Source: Pseudomonas kielensis (GTDB taxonomy: Bacteria > Pseudomonadota > Gammaproteobacteria > Pseudomonadales > Pseudomonadaceae). Taken from it: a DNA stretch of 41,860 nt. Location of the stretch: the NCBI RefSeq assembly GCF_014236655.1, contig NZ_JACMYG010000039.1, positions 1-41,860 on the forward strand, read 5' to 3'. A program made the position numbers and the translations under genes. The number at the start of each line of letters is the position of its first letter. Positions within the stretch are counted from its first letter, which is position 1. The notes below the pieces were generated by a model that did not search any database, was not told where the DNA came from, and saw only the letters and a program-made list of their open reading frames with translations. Shown piece by piece: positions 25,180 to 37,374 of the stretch.

Positions 25180-25298
25180 GGATAAGCCCTCAAACGGTCT
25201 TCAGGTTCGCTCGGAATCGGTGCCCTTGCGGGACGCCTCCGACCTTACTCTTATCGACTCAGAAAATAAGATGATTCAGTTTTTACAAAAAGCCGCTA
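25180..25298 (-). promoter_or_regulatory. rpsL-rpsG spacer, candidate S7 feedback target
   Basis: This 119-base spacer is the only long gap inside rpsL-rpsG-fusA-tufA. In E. coli the equivalent spacer (about 96 bases) binds S7 for translational repression. Here no convincing promoter was found. The assignment rests on position and length, not on a recognised S7-binding structure. Confidence 0.3.
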
Positions 25299-25670
25299 CT
25301 ACTTAGGCTTCTTGGTACCGTACTTCGAACGACCCTGGTTACGACCTTTAACGCCGGAAGTATCCAAGGAGCCGCGTACGGTGTGGTAACGAACACCTGG
25401 CAAGTCTTTTACACGACCGCCGCGGATCAGTACCACGCTGTGCTCTTGCAGGTTGTGGCCTTCACCGCCGATGTACGAGGAAACCTCGAAACCGTTGGTC
25501 AGACGCACACGGCATACTTTACGCAGTGCCGAGTTAGGTTTTTTCGGCGTGGTGGTATACACACGGGTGCATACGCCACGACGTTGCGGGCAGTTCTGCA
25601 GCGCAGGCACGTCGGATTTCTCGACGATACGCTTACGCGGCTGACGTACCAGCTGGTTGATAGTTGCCAT
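25299..25670 (-). CDS. rpsL: 30S ribosomal protein S12
   Basis: S12 lies at the decoding centre and governs accuracy and streptomycin sensitivity. It has 123 residues (E. coli 124). The two lysines that mutate to streptomycin resistance, in TTPKKPNSALRK and GGRVKDLPGVRYHTVRG, are wild type. The Asp after the second lysine is the residue that is methylthiolated in E. coli. It is the first gene of the str operon, with a leader of about 85 bases containing a terminator-like hairpin. Confidence 0.99.
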   Translation of the reverse strand: MATINQLVRQPRKRIVEKSDVPALQNCPQRRGVCTRVYTTTPKKPNSALRKVCRVRLTNGFEVSSYIGGEGHNLQEHSVVLIRGGRVKDLPGVRYHTVRGSLDTSGVKGRNQGRSKYGTKKPK

Positions 25671-25685
25671 CTACTAGCTCCACTG

Positions 25686-25710
25686 TTGTCTTGCGACGCT
25701 ATTGTCTTGC
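25686..25710. repeat. Direct repeat TTGTCTTGC in the rpsL leader
   Basis: Nine bases are repeated exactly at 25686-25694 and 25702-25710, 16 bases apart (GCAAGACAA on the RNA strand). They lie just upstream of the rpsL ribosome site. The function is unknown. Confidence 0.6.
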
Positions 25711-25745
25711 AAGAAAAGCAAAATGGCAGGAACGAATTCCCGCCA
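25711..25745 (-). terminator. Terminator-like hairpin in the rpsL (str operon) leader
   Basis: On the minus strand a 9-bp stem with one G.U pair (25737-25745 with 25724-25732) is capped by a TTCG loop and followed by TTTTGCTTTTC. It lies about 15 bases after the predicted start of transcription and before rpsL. It therefore has the form of an intrinsic attenuator rather than an end-of-operon terminator. Confidence 0.6.
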
Positions 25746-25761
25746 AATTTAGGGGTACAAG

Positions 25762-25790
25762 AGTCTAAAGAGGATCTTGTCCCCAGTCAA
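25762..25790 (-). promoter_or_regulatory. str operon promoter: TTGACT-N17-TAGACT
   Basis: On the minus strand -35 TTGACT (25785-25790) and -10 TAGACT (25762-25767) are spaced by 17 bases. Transcription would begin near 25755, giving rpsL a leader of about 85 bases. It lies in the 216-base gap after rpoC. Confidence 0.8.
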
Positions 25791-25806
25791 GGCAAGGCCC
25801 CAACCT

Positions 25807-25853
25807 CTCCGCCCATCGAACCTCGACAAACTGTCGGGATTCGACGAACGGAG
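25807..25853. repeat. Long imperfect stem-loop downstream of rpoC
   Basis: Nested complementary blocks pair in register: CTCCG (25807-25811) with CGGAG (25849-25853), TCGAA (25816-25820) with TTCGA (25840-25844), and CGACA (25824-25828) with TGTCG (25832-25836). There is no T-run on either side. It lies between the rpoC stop and the str promoter and could protect the rpoC 3' end or act with Rho. Confidence 0.45.
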
Positions 25854-25886
25854 CGGTCAGGGCCTTACGCTCATTTGTCGCAGAAC

Positions 25887-28800
25887 TCAGTTACCGCTCG
25901 AGTTCAGCGCTTCGGTCAGTGCAGCTTCCACTTCACTGGCGCTTACGCGCAACGGTTTGTCAGCATCACGGCGACGCTTACGCTCGCTGTGATAAGCCAG
26001 ACCGGTACCCGCCGGGATCAGACGACCCACGACCACGTTTTCTTTCAGGCCGCGCAGGTAATCGCGCTTGCCGGTTACCGCCGCTTCGGTCAGTACGCGG
26101 GTGGTCTCTTGGAAAGAGGCCGCCGAGATGAACGATTCGGTGGACAACGACGCCTTGGTGATACCCAGCAGAACGCGAGTGAACTTGGAGACGAACTTGT
26201 CGTCGCCAGCCAAACGCTCGTTCTCTACCAGGACGTGAGTCAATTCCATCTGGTCGCCCTTGATGAAAGTGGAATCGCCAGATTCAGCGATTTCAACTTT
26301 ACGCAGCATCTGACGCAGGATGGTCTCGATGTGCTTATCGTTGATCTTCACGCCTTGCAGACGGTAAACGTCCTGGATCTCGTTAACAATGTACTTGGCC
26401 AGCGCACTCACACCCAGCAGACGCAGGATGTCGTGTGGATCGCTCGGGCCGTCGGAGATAACTTCGCCGCGGTTTACCTGTTCGCCTTCGAAGACGTTCA
26501 GGTGACGCCACTTAGGAATCAGCTCTTCGTACGGATCGGTACCGTCGTTCGGAGTGATAACCAGACGGCGCTTGCCTTTGGTCTCTTTACCGAACGCGAT
26601 GGTGCCGCTGACTTCAGCCAGAATCGAGGCTTCTTTCGGACGACGAGCTTCGAACAAGTCGGCAACACGCGGCAGACCACCGGTGATGTCACGGGTCTTC
26701 GAAGTCTCTTGCGGAATACGCGCGATAACATCACCGATCGCGATTTTCGCACCATCCGCTACACCGACCAAGGCGTTGGCTGGCAGGAAGTACTGAGCGA
26801 TTACGTCAGTGCCTGGCAGCAACAGATCCTTGCCGTTGTCGTCGACCATCTTCACGGCAGGACGGATGTCTTTACCAGCAGCTGGACGATCTTTGGCGTC
26901 GAGTACTTCAATGTTGGTCATACCGGTCAATTCGTCAGTCTGACGCTTGATCGTGATGCCTTCTTCCATGCCCACGTAGGTCACGGTACCTTTCATTTCG
27001 GTAACGATTGGGTGAGTGTGCGGATCCCACTTGGCCACGATTGCGCCAGCGTCGACCTTGTCACCCTCTTTAACCGAAATCACAGCACCGTACGGCAGCT
27101 TGTAGCGCTCACGCTCACGACCGTAGTCATCAGCAATCGCCAGCTCACCGGAACGGGACACAGCAACCAGGCAACCATCCACTCGCTCAACGTGCTTCAG
27201 GTTATGCAGACGGACGGTACCGCCATTCTTCACCTGAACGCTGTCGGCTGCGGAGGTCCGGCTTGCCGCACCACCGATGTGGAACGTACGCATGGTCAGC
27301 TGGGTACCCGGCTCACCGATGGACTGGGCAGCGATAACGCCAACCGCTTCACCGATGTTCACCTGGTGACCACGAGCCAGATCACGGCCGTAGCACTTGG
27401 CGCAGATGCCGTAGCGGGTTTCGCAACTGATCGGCGAACGCACGATCACTTCGTCGATGCTGTTCAGCTCGATGAACTCGACCCACTTCTCATCTACCAG
27501 GGTGCCAGCAGGAACGATGACGTCCTCGGTACCTGGCTTGAACACGTCACGGGCGATAACACGACCCAATACGCGCTCACCCAGCGGCTCCACAACGTCA
27601 CCGCCTTCAATGTGCGGAGTCATCAGCAGGCCGTGCTCGGTGCCGCAATCGATCTCGGTTACAACCAGATCTTGTGCCACGTCTACCAGACGACGAGTCA
27701 GGTAACCGGAGTTAGCGGTTTTCAACGCGGTATCCGCCAGACCTTTACGAGCACCGTGAGTGGAGATGAAGTACTGGAGTACGCTCAAACCTTCACGGAA
27801 GTTCGCAGTAATCGGCGTTTCGATGATGGAACCGTCCGGCTTGGCCATCAGGCCACGCATACCGGCGAGCTGACGGATCTGCGCAGCAGAACCCCGTGCG
27901 CCCGAGTCGGCCATCATGTACATCGAGTTGAAGGACTCTTGCTCGACTTCGACGCCATGACGGTCGATGACTTTCTCTTTCGAGAGGTTGGCCATCATCG
28001 CCTTGGAAACTTCGTCGTTCGCCTTGGACCAAAGGTCGATCACTTTGTTGTACTTCTCGCCCTGGGTTACCAGGCCGGAGGCGTACTGACTTTCGATTTC
28101 TTTCACTTCGTCGGTGGCAGCACCGATGATGCGAGCTTTTTCATCCGGGATAACGAAGTCGTTAACACCGATGGAAACGCCGGAAATGGTCGAATAGGCA
28201 AAACCTGTGTACATCAACTGGTCAGCGAAGATCACGGTCTCTTTCAAACCAACCACGCGGTAGCACTGGTTGATCAGCTTGGAGATCGCCTTTTTCTTCA
28301 TTGGCAGGTTGACGACGTCGTACGACAGACCTTTTGGCACAACCTGGAACAACAGCGCACGGCCGACAGTGGTGTCGACGATACGGGTGTTGGTCACGCT
28401 GCCGCCATCACGGTCATTGACGGTTTCGTTGATCCGCACTTTGACTTTCGCGTGCAGTGCGGCTTCGCCGGCACGGAACACACGGTCAACTTCCTGCAGA
28501 TCCGCGAACACACGACCTTCGCCCTTGGCGTTGATCGCTTCACGCGTCATGTAGTACAGACCCAATACAACGTCCTGCGACGGAACGATGATTGGCTCAC
28601 CGTTGGCTGGCGACAGAATGTTGTTGGTCGACATCATCAACGCACGCGCTTCGAGCTGGGCTTCCAGCGTCAGCGGTACGTGCACGGCCATTTGGTCGCC
28701 GTCGAAGTCGGCGTTGTACGCGGCGCAGACCAGCGGGTGCAGCTGGATAGCCTTACCTTCGATCAGTACCGGTTCAAACGCTTGGATACCCAGACGGTGA

Positions 28801-30086
28801 AGGGTCGGTGCACGGTTGAGGAGAACCGGGTGTTCACGGATCACTTCAGCGAGAACGTCCCAAACCTCTGGCAGCTCGCGCTCGACCATCTTCTTGGCAG
28901 CTTTGATGGTGGTAGCGAGACCACGCATTTCCAGCTTGCCGAAAATGAACGGCTTGAACAGCTCGAGAGCCATTTTCTTCGGCAGACCGCACTGGTGCAG
29001 ACGCAGGGTCGGGCCTACGGTAATTACCGAACGACCAGAGTAGTCAACACGCTTACCGAGCAAGTTCTGACGGAAACGACCTTGCTTACCCTTGATCATG
29101 TCAGCCAGGGATTTCAGAGGACGCTTGTTGGAACCGGTGATAGCGCGGCCACGACGACCGTTGTCGAGCAGCGCATCGACAGCTTCCTGCAACATACGCT
29201 TTTCGTTGCGCACGATGATGTCCGGAGCAGACAGATCCAGCAGGCGCTTCAAACGGTTGTTACGGTTGATCACTCGACGATACAGATCGTTGAGGTCGGA
29301 AGTCGCGAAACGACCGCCATCCAGCGGGACCAGTGGACGCAGATCTGGCGGCAGAACCGGCAGAACGGTCAGCACCATCCATTCTGGAAGGTTGCCGGAA
29401 CCCTGGAAGGCTTCCATCAACTTCAGACGCTTGGACAGCTTCTTGATTTTGGTTTCCGAGTTGGTTTGCGGAATTTCTTCACGCAGGCGGCCAATCTCGT
29501 GCTCCAGGTCGATAGCGTGCAGCAGTTCGCGGACAGCTTCGGCACCCATGCGGGCATCAAAGTCATCGCCGAACTCCTCCAGCGCTTCGAAGTACTGCTC
29601 GTCGTTGAGCAGCTGACCTTTTTCAAGGGTGGTCATGCCTGGATCGATAACGACGTAGCTCTCGAAGTAGAGAACGCGTTCGATATCACGCAGGGTCATG
29701 TCCATCAGCAAGCCGATACGCGACGGCAGCGATTTCAGGAACCAGATGTGGGCAACTGGCGAGGCCAGTTCGATGTGCGCCATGCGCTCACGACGAACTT
29801 TTGCCAGTGCAACTTCAACGCCGCACTTCTCGCAGATCACACCACGGTGCTTCAAGCGCTTGTACTTACCGCACAGGCACTCGTAATCCTTTACCGGGCC
29901 AAAGATCTTGGCGCAGAACAGGCCGTCACGTTCTGGTTTGAACGTACGGTAGTTGATGGTTTCCGGCTTTTTAACTTCACCGAACGACCACGAACGGATC
30001 ATCTCAGGCGATGCCAATCCGATACGGATGGCGTCGAACTCTTCGACTTGACCCTGGTTTTTCAGCAAATTCAGTAGGTCTTTCAA
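25887..30086 (-). CDS. rpoC: DNA-directed RNA polymerase subunit beta'
   Basis: RpoC forms half of the catalytic cleft of RNA polymerase. It has 1399 residues (E. coli 1407). The active-site NADFDGDQ binds the catalytic magnesium. The N-terminal zinc site is CLCGKYKRLKHRGVICEKCG and the second zinc site includes CETRYGICAKCYG. The start is TTG at 30086 (MKDLLNLLKNQGQVEEFD) behind a strong AGGAGG; TTG is also the start known in Pseudomonas. It follows rpoB by 64 bases containing a 9-bp hairpin (30109-30117 with 30127-30135). Confidence 0.99.
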   Translation of the reverse strand: MKDLLNLLKNQGQVEEFDAIRIGLASPEMIRSWSFGEVKKPETINYRTFKPERDGLFCAKIFGPVKDYECLCGKYKRLKHRGVICEKCGVEVALAKVRRERMAHIELASPVAHIWFLKSLPSRIGLLMDMTLRDIERVLYFESYVVIDPGMTTLEKGQLLNDEQYFEALEEFGDDFDARMGAEAVRELLHAIDLEHEIGRLREEIPQTNSETKIKKLSKRLKLMEAFQGSGNLPEWMVLTVLPVLPPDLRPLVPLDGGRFATSDLNDLYRRVINRNNRLKRLLDLSAPDIIVRNEKRMLQEAVDALLDNGRRGRAITGSNKRPLKSLADMIKGKQGRFRQNLLGKRVDYSGRSVITVGPTLRLHQCGLPKKMALELFKPFIFGKLEMRGLATTIKAAKKMVERELPEVWDVLAEVIREHPVLLNRAPTLHRLGIQAFEPVLIEGKAIQLHPLVCAAYNADFDGDQMAVHVPLTLEAQLEARALMMSTNNILSPANGEPIIVPSQDVVLGLYYMTREAINAKGEGRVFADLQEVDRVFRAGEAALHAKVKVRINETVNDRDGGSVTNTRIVDTTVGRALLFQVVPKGLSYDVVNLPMKKKAISKLINQCYRVVGLKETVIFADQLMYTGFAYSTISGVSIGVNDFVIPDEKARIIGAATDEVKEIESQYASGLVTQGEKYNKVIDLWSKANDEVSKAMMANLSKEKVIDRHGVEVEQESFNSMYMMADSGARGSAAQIRQLAGMRGLMAKPDGSIIETPITANFREGLSVLQYFISTHGARKGLADTALKTANSGYLTRRLVDVAQDLVVTEIDCGTEHGLLMTPHIEGGDVVEPLGERVLGRVIARDVFKPGTEDVIVPAGTLVDEKWVEFIELNSIDEVIVRSPISCETRYGICAKCYGRDLARGHQVNIGEAVGVIAAQSIGEPGTQLTMRTFHIGGAASRTSAADSVQVKNGGTVRLHNLKHVERVDGCLVAVSRSGELAIADDYGRERERYKLPYGAVISVKEGDKVDAGAIVAKWDPHTHPIVTEMKGTVTYVGMEEGITIKRQTDELTGMTNIEVLDAKDRPAAGKDIRPAVKMVDDNGKDLLLPGTDVIAQYFLPANALVGVADGAKIAIGDVIARIPQETSKTRDITGGLPRVADLFEARRPKEASILAEVSGTIAFGKETKGKRRLVITPNDGTDPYEELIPKWRHLNVFEGEQVNRGEVISDGPSDPHDILRLLGVSALAKYIVNEIQDVYRLQGVKINDKHIETILRQMLRKVEIAESGDSTFIKGDQMELTHVLVENERLAGDDKFVSKFTRVLLGITKASLSTESFISAASFQETTRVLTEAAVTGKRDYLRGLKENVVVGRLIPAGTGLAYHSERKRRRDADKPLRVSASEVEAALTEALNSSGN

Positions 30087-30108
30087 GGCCTTTCCTCCTG
30101 GCGGAGCA

Positions 30109-30135
30109 GAGAGCGGGCAATCCTGCCCCGCTCTC
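30109..30135. repeat. Intercistronic stem-loop between rpoB and rpoC
   Basis: A perfect 9-bp stem GAGAGCGGG / CCCGCTCTC encloses a 9-base loop. There is no T-run, so it should not terminate transcription. It may stabilise or process the rpoBC message. Confidence 0.55.
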
Positions 30136-30150
30136 GATTCACGTCACGTG

Positions 30151-34224
<4,074 letters not shown>

Positions 34225-34369
34225 CAGCGTTCCCCAGCTTGGTCACCTGCTTGTTTGGCCCCTCCCGACGGGAGCAGCCAGAAAATCGTGCAAACCCCAT
34301 GGTTTGCGCCACCGCATCGGGTGGTTACAGCACGTTATCGACACCGACCCAATCGGCTGCCAATAACGG
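34225..34369 (-). promoter_or_regulatory. Structured rplL-rpoB leader region
   Basis: Between the attenuator and rpoB several stems can form: GTTAT/ATAAC enclosing CCGA/TCGG (34334-34367), CCACC/GGTGG (34309-34324), a 7-bp stem GCAAACC/GGTTTGC (34290-34307) and CTCCC/GGGAG (34262-34274). In E. coli this spacer holds an attenuator and an RNase III processing site. I see no clear promoter here. Confidence 0.45.
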
Positions 34370-34398
34370 AAAAAGGCCGGTGGCAAGAGCCACCAGCC
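34370..34398 (-). terminator. Attenuator-like terminator between rplL and rpoB
   Basis: On the minus strand a 10-bp stem with one G.U pair (34389-34398 with 34375-34384, 4-base loop) is followed by TTTTT. It begins about 46 bases after the rplL stop. Partial termination here would explain more L7/L12 than RNA polymerase, as in E. coli. Confidence 0.75.
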
Positions 34399-34444
34399 AT
34401 CAGCCTTTCGCTTAACGCTCGGGCTGGAGACGCAAAGTCGAAGC

Positions 34445-34810
34445 TTACTTCAGCTCGACTTTAGCGCCTGCTTCTTCCAGAGTTGCTTTGGCTTTGTCAG
34501 CTGCGTCTTTCGAAACAGCTTCCAGAACCATGGCAGGAGCGCCGTCAACTACAGCCTTGGCTTCTTTCAGGCCCAGACCGGTCAGTTCACGTACTGCCTT
34601 GATCACGTTTACTTTCTTCTCGCCAGCTTCGGTCAGCATGACGTTGAATTCGGTTTGCTCTTCAACAACAGCGGCAGCAGCAGCAGGACCTGCCGATGCA
34701 GCAGCAGCGGAAACGCCGAATTTTTCTTCGAAAGCTTTGATCAGCTCAACAACCTGCAGAACCGACATTTCAGCTACGGCGTTGAGGATATCGTCTTGGG
34801 AGATAGACAT
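34445..34810 (-). CDS. rplL: 50S ribosomal protein L7/L12
   Basis: L7/L12 forms the multi-copy stalk that recruits and activates translational GTPases. It has 121 residues. The N-terminal dimerisation helix is followed by an Ala-rich hinge (SAAAASAGPAAAAAVVEE) and the globular C-terminal domain with VIKAVRELTGLGLKEAKAVV. It follows rplJ by 78 bases. The downstream attenuator lets it be made in excess over RpoB and RpoC. Confidence 0.99.
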   Translation of the reverse strand: MSISQDDILNAVAEMSVLQVVELIKAFEEKFGVSAAAASAGPAAAAAVVEEQTEFNVMLTEAGEKKVNVIKAVRELTGLGLKEAKAVVDGAPAMVLEAVSKDAADKAKATLEEAGAKVELK

Positions 34811-34888
34811 TGCTGTATTTCCTGAATTGGGGGACGGCCTACGCGGCCATCGAAATAAACAAAAATACGCGAGAGAAAGTGCTCAGCC

Positions 34889-35389
34889 TTAGGCTGCGGC
34901 AGCTTCTTTTTGCTCGCGAACTGCAGCCAGAGTACGAGCCAACTTGCTGGTAGCGCCTTGAATCACGCTCATCAGCTGAGAAATAGCTTCGTTACGGGTC
35001 GGCAGTGTTGCCAGTACGTCGATTTGGTTAGCTGCGAGGAACTTGCCCTCGAACGCAGCTGCCTTGATCTCGAACTTATCCTGACTCTTGGCGAATTCCT
35101 TGAACAAACGGGCAGCAGCGCCTGGATGATCTTTGGAGAACGCGATCAGAGTCGGGCCAGTGAACACGTCGTTGAGGACACTGTATTCAGTGTCAGCAAC
35201 AGCGCGCTTGAGCAGGGTGTTACGTACAACACGTACGTATACGCCAGCTTCACGAGCCTCTTTACGGAGTCCGGTCATAGCGCCTACTGTCACACCACGG
35301 GCATCAGCCACGACAGCGGACAGAGCAGCTTTGGCAGCCTCGTTGACTTCAGCGACGATGGCCTTCTTGTCTTCGAGATTAATTGCCAC
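34889..35389 (-). CDS. rplJ: 50S ribosomal protein L10
   Basis: L10 anchors L7/L12 dimers to the 50S stalk base and, in complex with L7/L12, represses its own mRNA in E. coli. It has 166 residues (E. coli 165). The start is GTG at 35389 with AGGAG upstream (MAINLEDKKAIVAEVNEAAK). The C-terminal helix (about 135-160) binds the L7/L12 dimers. The 198-base leader is highly structured. Confidence 0.99.
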   Translation of the reverse strand: MAINLEDKKAIVAEVNEAAKAALSAVVADARGVTVGAMTGLRKEAREAGVYVRVVRNTLLKRAVADTEYSVLNDVFTGPTLIAFSKDHPGAAARLFKEFAKSQDKFEIKAAAFEGKFLAANQIDVLATLPTRNEAISQLMSVIQGATSKLARTLAAVREQKEAAAA

Positions 35390-35545
35390 GGGTTTAACTC
35401 CTGCTTGTTACCGTTTCATCTGGCCGGAGCCGGATGTCGTTTTGGTGTCTGATTCGGTAAGGAACCGGGAGCACCATCTGCGTAGGCTTGTGGTTTAAGA
35501 CTTGCGTCGCCTACGGTCTTGGATAGCCCCCGCCAGGCAGGGACC
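35390..35545 (-). promoter_or_regulatory. rplJ leader, candidate L10-L7/L12 feedback site
   Basis: A 7-bp stem CGTAGGC/GCCTACG (35481-35487 with 35509-35515) encloses a loop of about 21 bases in the middle of this leader. In E. coli the L10-L7/L12 complex binds the equivalent leader to repress rplJ and rplL. Position and structure fit, but I did not establish a specific L10-binding motif. Confidence 0.45.
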
Positions 35546-35580
35546 CCAATTTTTCAATTGGCGTGATTACTCACGCCAAT
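35546..35580 (-). promoter_or_regulatory. Mutually exclusive hairpins after rplA
   Basis: Hairpin 1 is a perfect 10-bp stem (35571-35580 with 35557-35566, 4-base loop) just after the rplA stop. Hairpin 2 is CCAATT-GAAA-AATTGG on the RNA strand (35556-35561 with 35546-35551), with a GAAA tetraloop. They share bases 35557-35561, so only one can form fully. Neither has a full T-run. Confidence 0.55.
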
Positions 35581-35587
35581 GTATTGC

Positions 35588-36283
35588 TTATACGTCCAGC
35601 GAGCCTTGGTCGATGACCAGACCTGGGCCCATAGTGGTGCTCAGGGTAACGCGCTTGACGTAGATACCTTTCGAGGAAGCTGGCTTGATACGCTTCAGAT
35701 CAGCGATCAGGGCTTCAACGTTTTCCTTCAGCTTGACGGCGTCGAAACCGACCTTGCCAACGGAAGTGTGGATGATGCCGTTTTTGTCGGTGCGATAACG
35801 AACCTGACCAGCCTTGGCGTTTTTAACCGCGGTAGCTACGTCTGGAGTTACGGTGCCGACTTTAGGGTTAGGCATCAGACCACGTGGACCGAGGATCTGA
35901 CCCAACTGACCTACAACGCGCATTGCATCCGGGGAAGCAATTACTACGTCATAGTTCAGGTCGCCGCCTTTCATTTCGGCAGCCAGGTCGTCCATGCCAA
36001 CGCGATCGGCGCCAGCGGCCAGAGCAGCTTCAGCTGCCGGGCCTTGGGTGAAGACAGCAACACGTACAGTCTTGCCAGTACCGTGTGGCAGCACAGTAGC
36101 GCTACGAACGACCTGGTCGGATTTACGTGGGTCAACGCCCAGGTTTACAGCAACGTCAACGGACTCGCTGAACTTGACAGTCGACAGCTCGGTCAGCAGG
36201 GCAGCAGCGTCTACAAAGTTGTAGGACTTGCCCGCTTCGATTTTGCCGGCGATAGCCTTTTGGCGCTTGGTCAGCTTAGCCAT
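35588..36283 (-). CDS. rplA: 50S ribosomal protein L1
   Basis: L1 forms the mobile stalk that helps release deacylated tRNA; in E. coli it represses the rplK-rplA message. It has 231 residues (E. coli 234). Conserved features include GVDPRKSDQVVRSATVLPHG, LGPRGLMPNPKVGTVT and the C-terminal KGIYVKRVTLSTTMGPG. Its ATG overlaps the rplK stop by one base (TAATG), so translation is probably coupled. Confidence 0.99.
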   Translation of the reverse strand: MAKLTKRQKAIAGKIEAGKSYNFVDAAALLTELSTVKFSESVDVAVNLGVDPRKSDQVVRSATVLPHGTGKTVRVAVFTQGPAAEAALAAGADRVGMDDLAAEMKGGDLNYDVVIASPDAMRVVGQLGQILGPRGLMPNPKVGTVTPDVATAVKNAKAGQVRYRTDKNGIIHTSVGKVGFDAVKLKENVEALIADLKRIKPASSKGIYVKRVTLSTTMGPGLVIDQGSLDV

Positions 36284-36714
36284 TACACACCCTCCACGTT
36301 AAGGCCCATGCTACGAGCAGAACCGGCGATAGTACGCACGGCTGCTTCCATATCAGCTGCAGTCAGATCCGCGTTTTTGGTTTTCGCGATTTCTTCCAGC
36401 TGAGCACGAGTTACGGTGCCAACCTTAACGGTGTTAGGACGAGCGGAACCGCTAGTCAGACCAGCAGCCTTCTTCAGCAGAACCGAAGCAGGGGTCGACT
36501 TGGTTTCGAACGTGAAGCTACGGTCGCTGTAGACAGTGATGATCACTGGAGTCGGCAGACCTGGCTCAAGACCCTGAGTACGGGCGTTGAAAGCCTTGCA
36601 GAATTCCATGATGTTCACGCCGTGCTGACCCAGGGCCGGACCAACAGGTGGGCTTGGGTTAGCCTGAGCGGCCTTCACTTGCAGCTTGATGTAAGCGGTA
36701 ATCTTCTTGGCCAT
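36283..36714 (-). CDS. rplK: 50S ribosomal protein L11
   Basis: L11 lies at the GTPase-associated centre and is required for RelA activation and thiostrepton binding. The start is ATG at 36714 (MAKKITAYIKLQVKAAQANP), giving 143 residues (E. coli 142); an ATG four codons upstream is not family-like. The proline-rich NPSPPVGPALGQHGVNIM is intact. It begins 117 bases after nusG, behind a terminator, but I could not identify a promoter for it. Confidence 0.99.
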   Translation of the reverse strand: MAKKITAYIKLQVKAAQANPSPPVGPALGQHGVNIMEFCKAFNARTQGLEPGLPTPVIITVYSDRSFTFETKSTPASVLLKKAAGLTSGSARPNTVKVGTVTRAQLEEIAKTKNADLTAADMEAAVRTIAGSARSMGLNVEGV

Positions 36715-36786
36715 GAGGCACTCCAATTACGGGTTCAAACGCCTCGAGAGGCTCCCCGGTTACTTGCGCGTTTATCCCAGTGACGA

Positions 36787-36816
36787 CAAAACCCCACAGC
36801 CTAGGGCTGCGGGGTT
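36787..36816 (-). terminator. Terminator-like hairpin between nusG and rplK
   Basis: On the minus strand a 12-bp stem with one G.U pair (36805-36816 with 36790-36801) and a 3-base loop is followed by the short run TTTTG (the first T's belong to the stem). It begins 15 bases after the nusG stop. In E. coli secE-nusG and rplK-rplA are also separate units. Confidence 0.7.
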
Positions 36817-36831
36817 GGGATGCTTGTTCGG

Positions 36832-37365
36832 CTAGACCTTTTCGACCTGGCTGAACTCTAGCTCTACCGGAGTAGAGCGACCGAAAATGAGCACTGCCAC
36901 TTGGATCCGGCTCTTTTCGTAGTTAACTTCTTCGACCGTGCCATTAAAATCGGCAAACGGACCGTCGGTGACACGAACCACTTCGCCCGGCTCGAACAAC
37001 GTCTTCGGCTTCGGCTTGTCGCTACCATCAGCAACACGACGCAGAATCGCTTCTGCCTCTTTATCAGTGATCGGCGCAGGCTTATCAGCAGTACCGCCAA
37101 TGAAACCCATCACACGAGGAGTGTCCTTGACCAAGTGCCAAGTACCCTCATTCATATCCATCTGGACCAGCACATAACCAGGGAAGAACTTACGCTCGCT
37201 TTTGCGCTTCTGGCCATTACGCATTTCAACCACTTCTTCAGTGGGAACCAGAATTTCGCCGAAGCCATCTTCCATGCCAGCCAGCTTTACGCGCTCTACC
37301 AACGAGCGCATGACATGCTTCTCGTAACCCGAGTAAGCATGCACAACGTACCAACGCTTAGCCAC
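36832..37365 (-). CDS. nusG: Transcription elongation/antitermination factor NusG
   Basis: NusG binds the clamp of RNA polymerase with its N-terminal domain and contacts either Rho or S10 with its C-terminal KOW domain. It has 177 residues (E. coli 181). The NGN domain starts MAKRWYVVHAYSGYEKHVM; the KOW domain is seen as FEPGEVVRVTDGPFADFNG. It follows secE by 9 bases, and a terminator lies downstream. Confidence 0.99.
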   Translation of the reverse strand: MAKRWYVVHAYSGYEKHVMRSLVERVKLAGMEDGFGEILVPTEEVVEMRNGQKRKSERKFFPGYVLVQMDMNEGTWHLVKDTPRVMGFIGGTADKPAPITDKEAEAILRRVADGSDKPKPKTLFEPGEVVRVTDGPFADFNGTVEEVNYEKSRIQVAVLIFGRSTPVELEFSQVEKV

Positions 37366-37374
37366 GGGACACCC

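Noticed and set aside
22579..25185. 868-codon plus-strand frame opposite fusA and rpsG
   Set aside because: It is a codon-bias shadow of fusA and rpsG and spans their intergenic gap with no recognisable domain.
36715..36786. Promoter for rplK in the gap after nusG
   Set aside because: GATAAA could be a -10, but no -35 lies at a suitable distance; rplK may be fed by readthrough.
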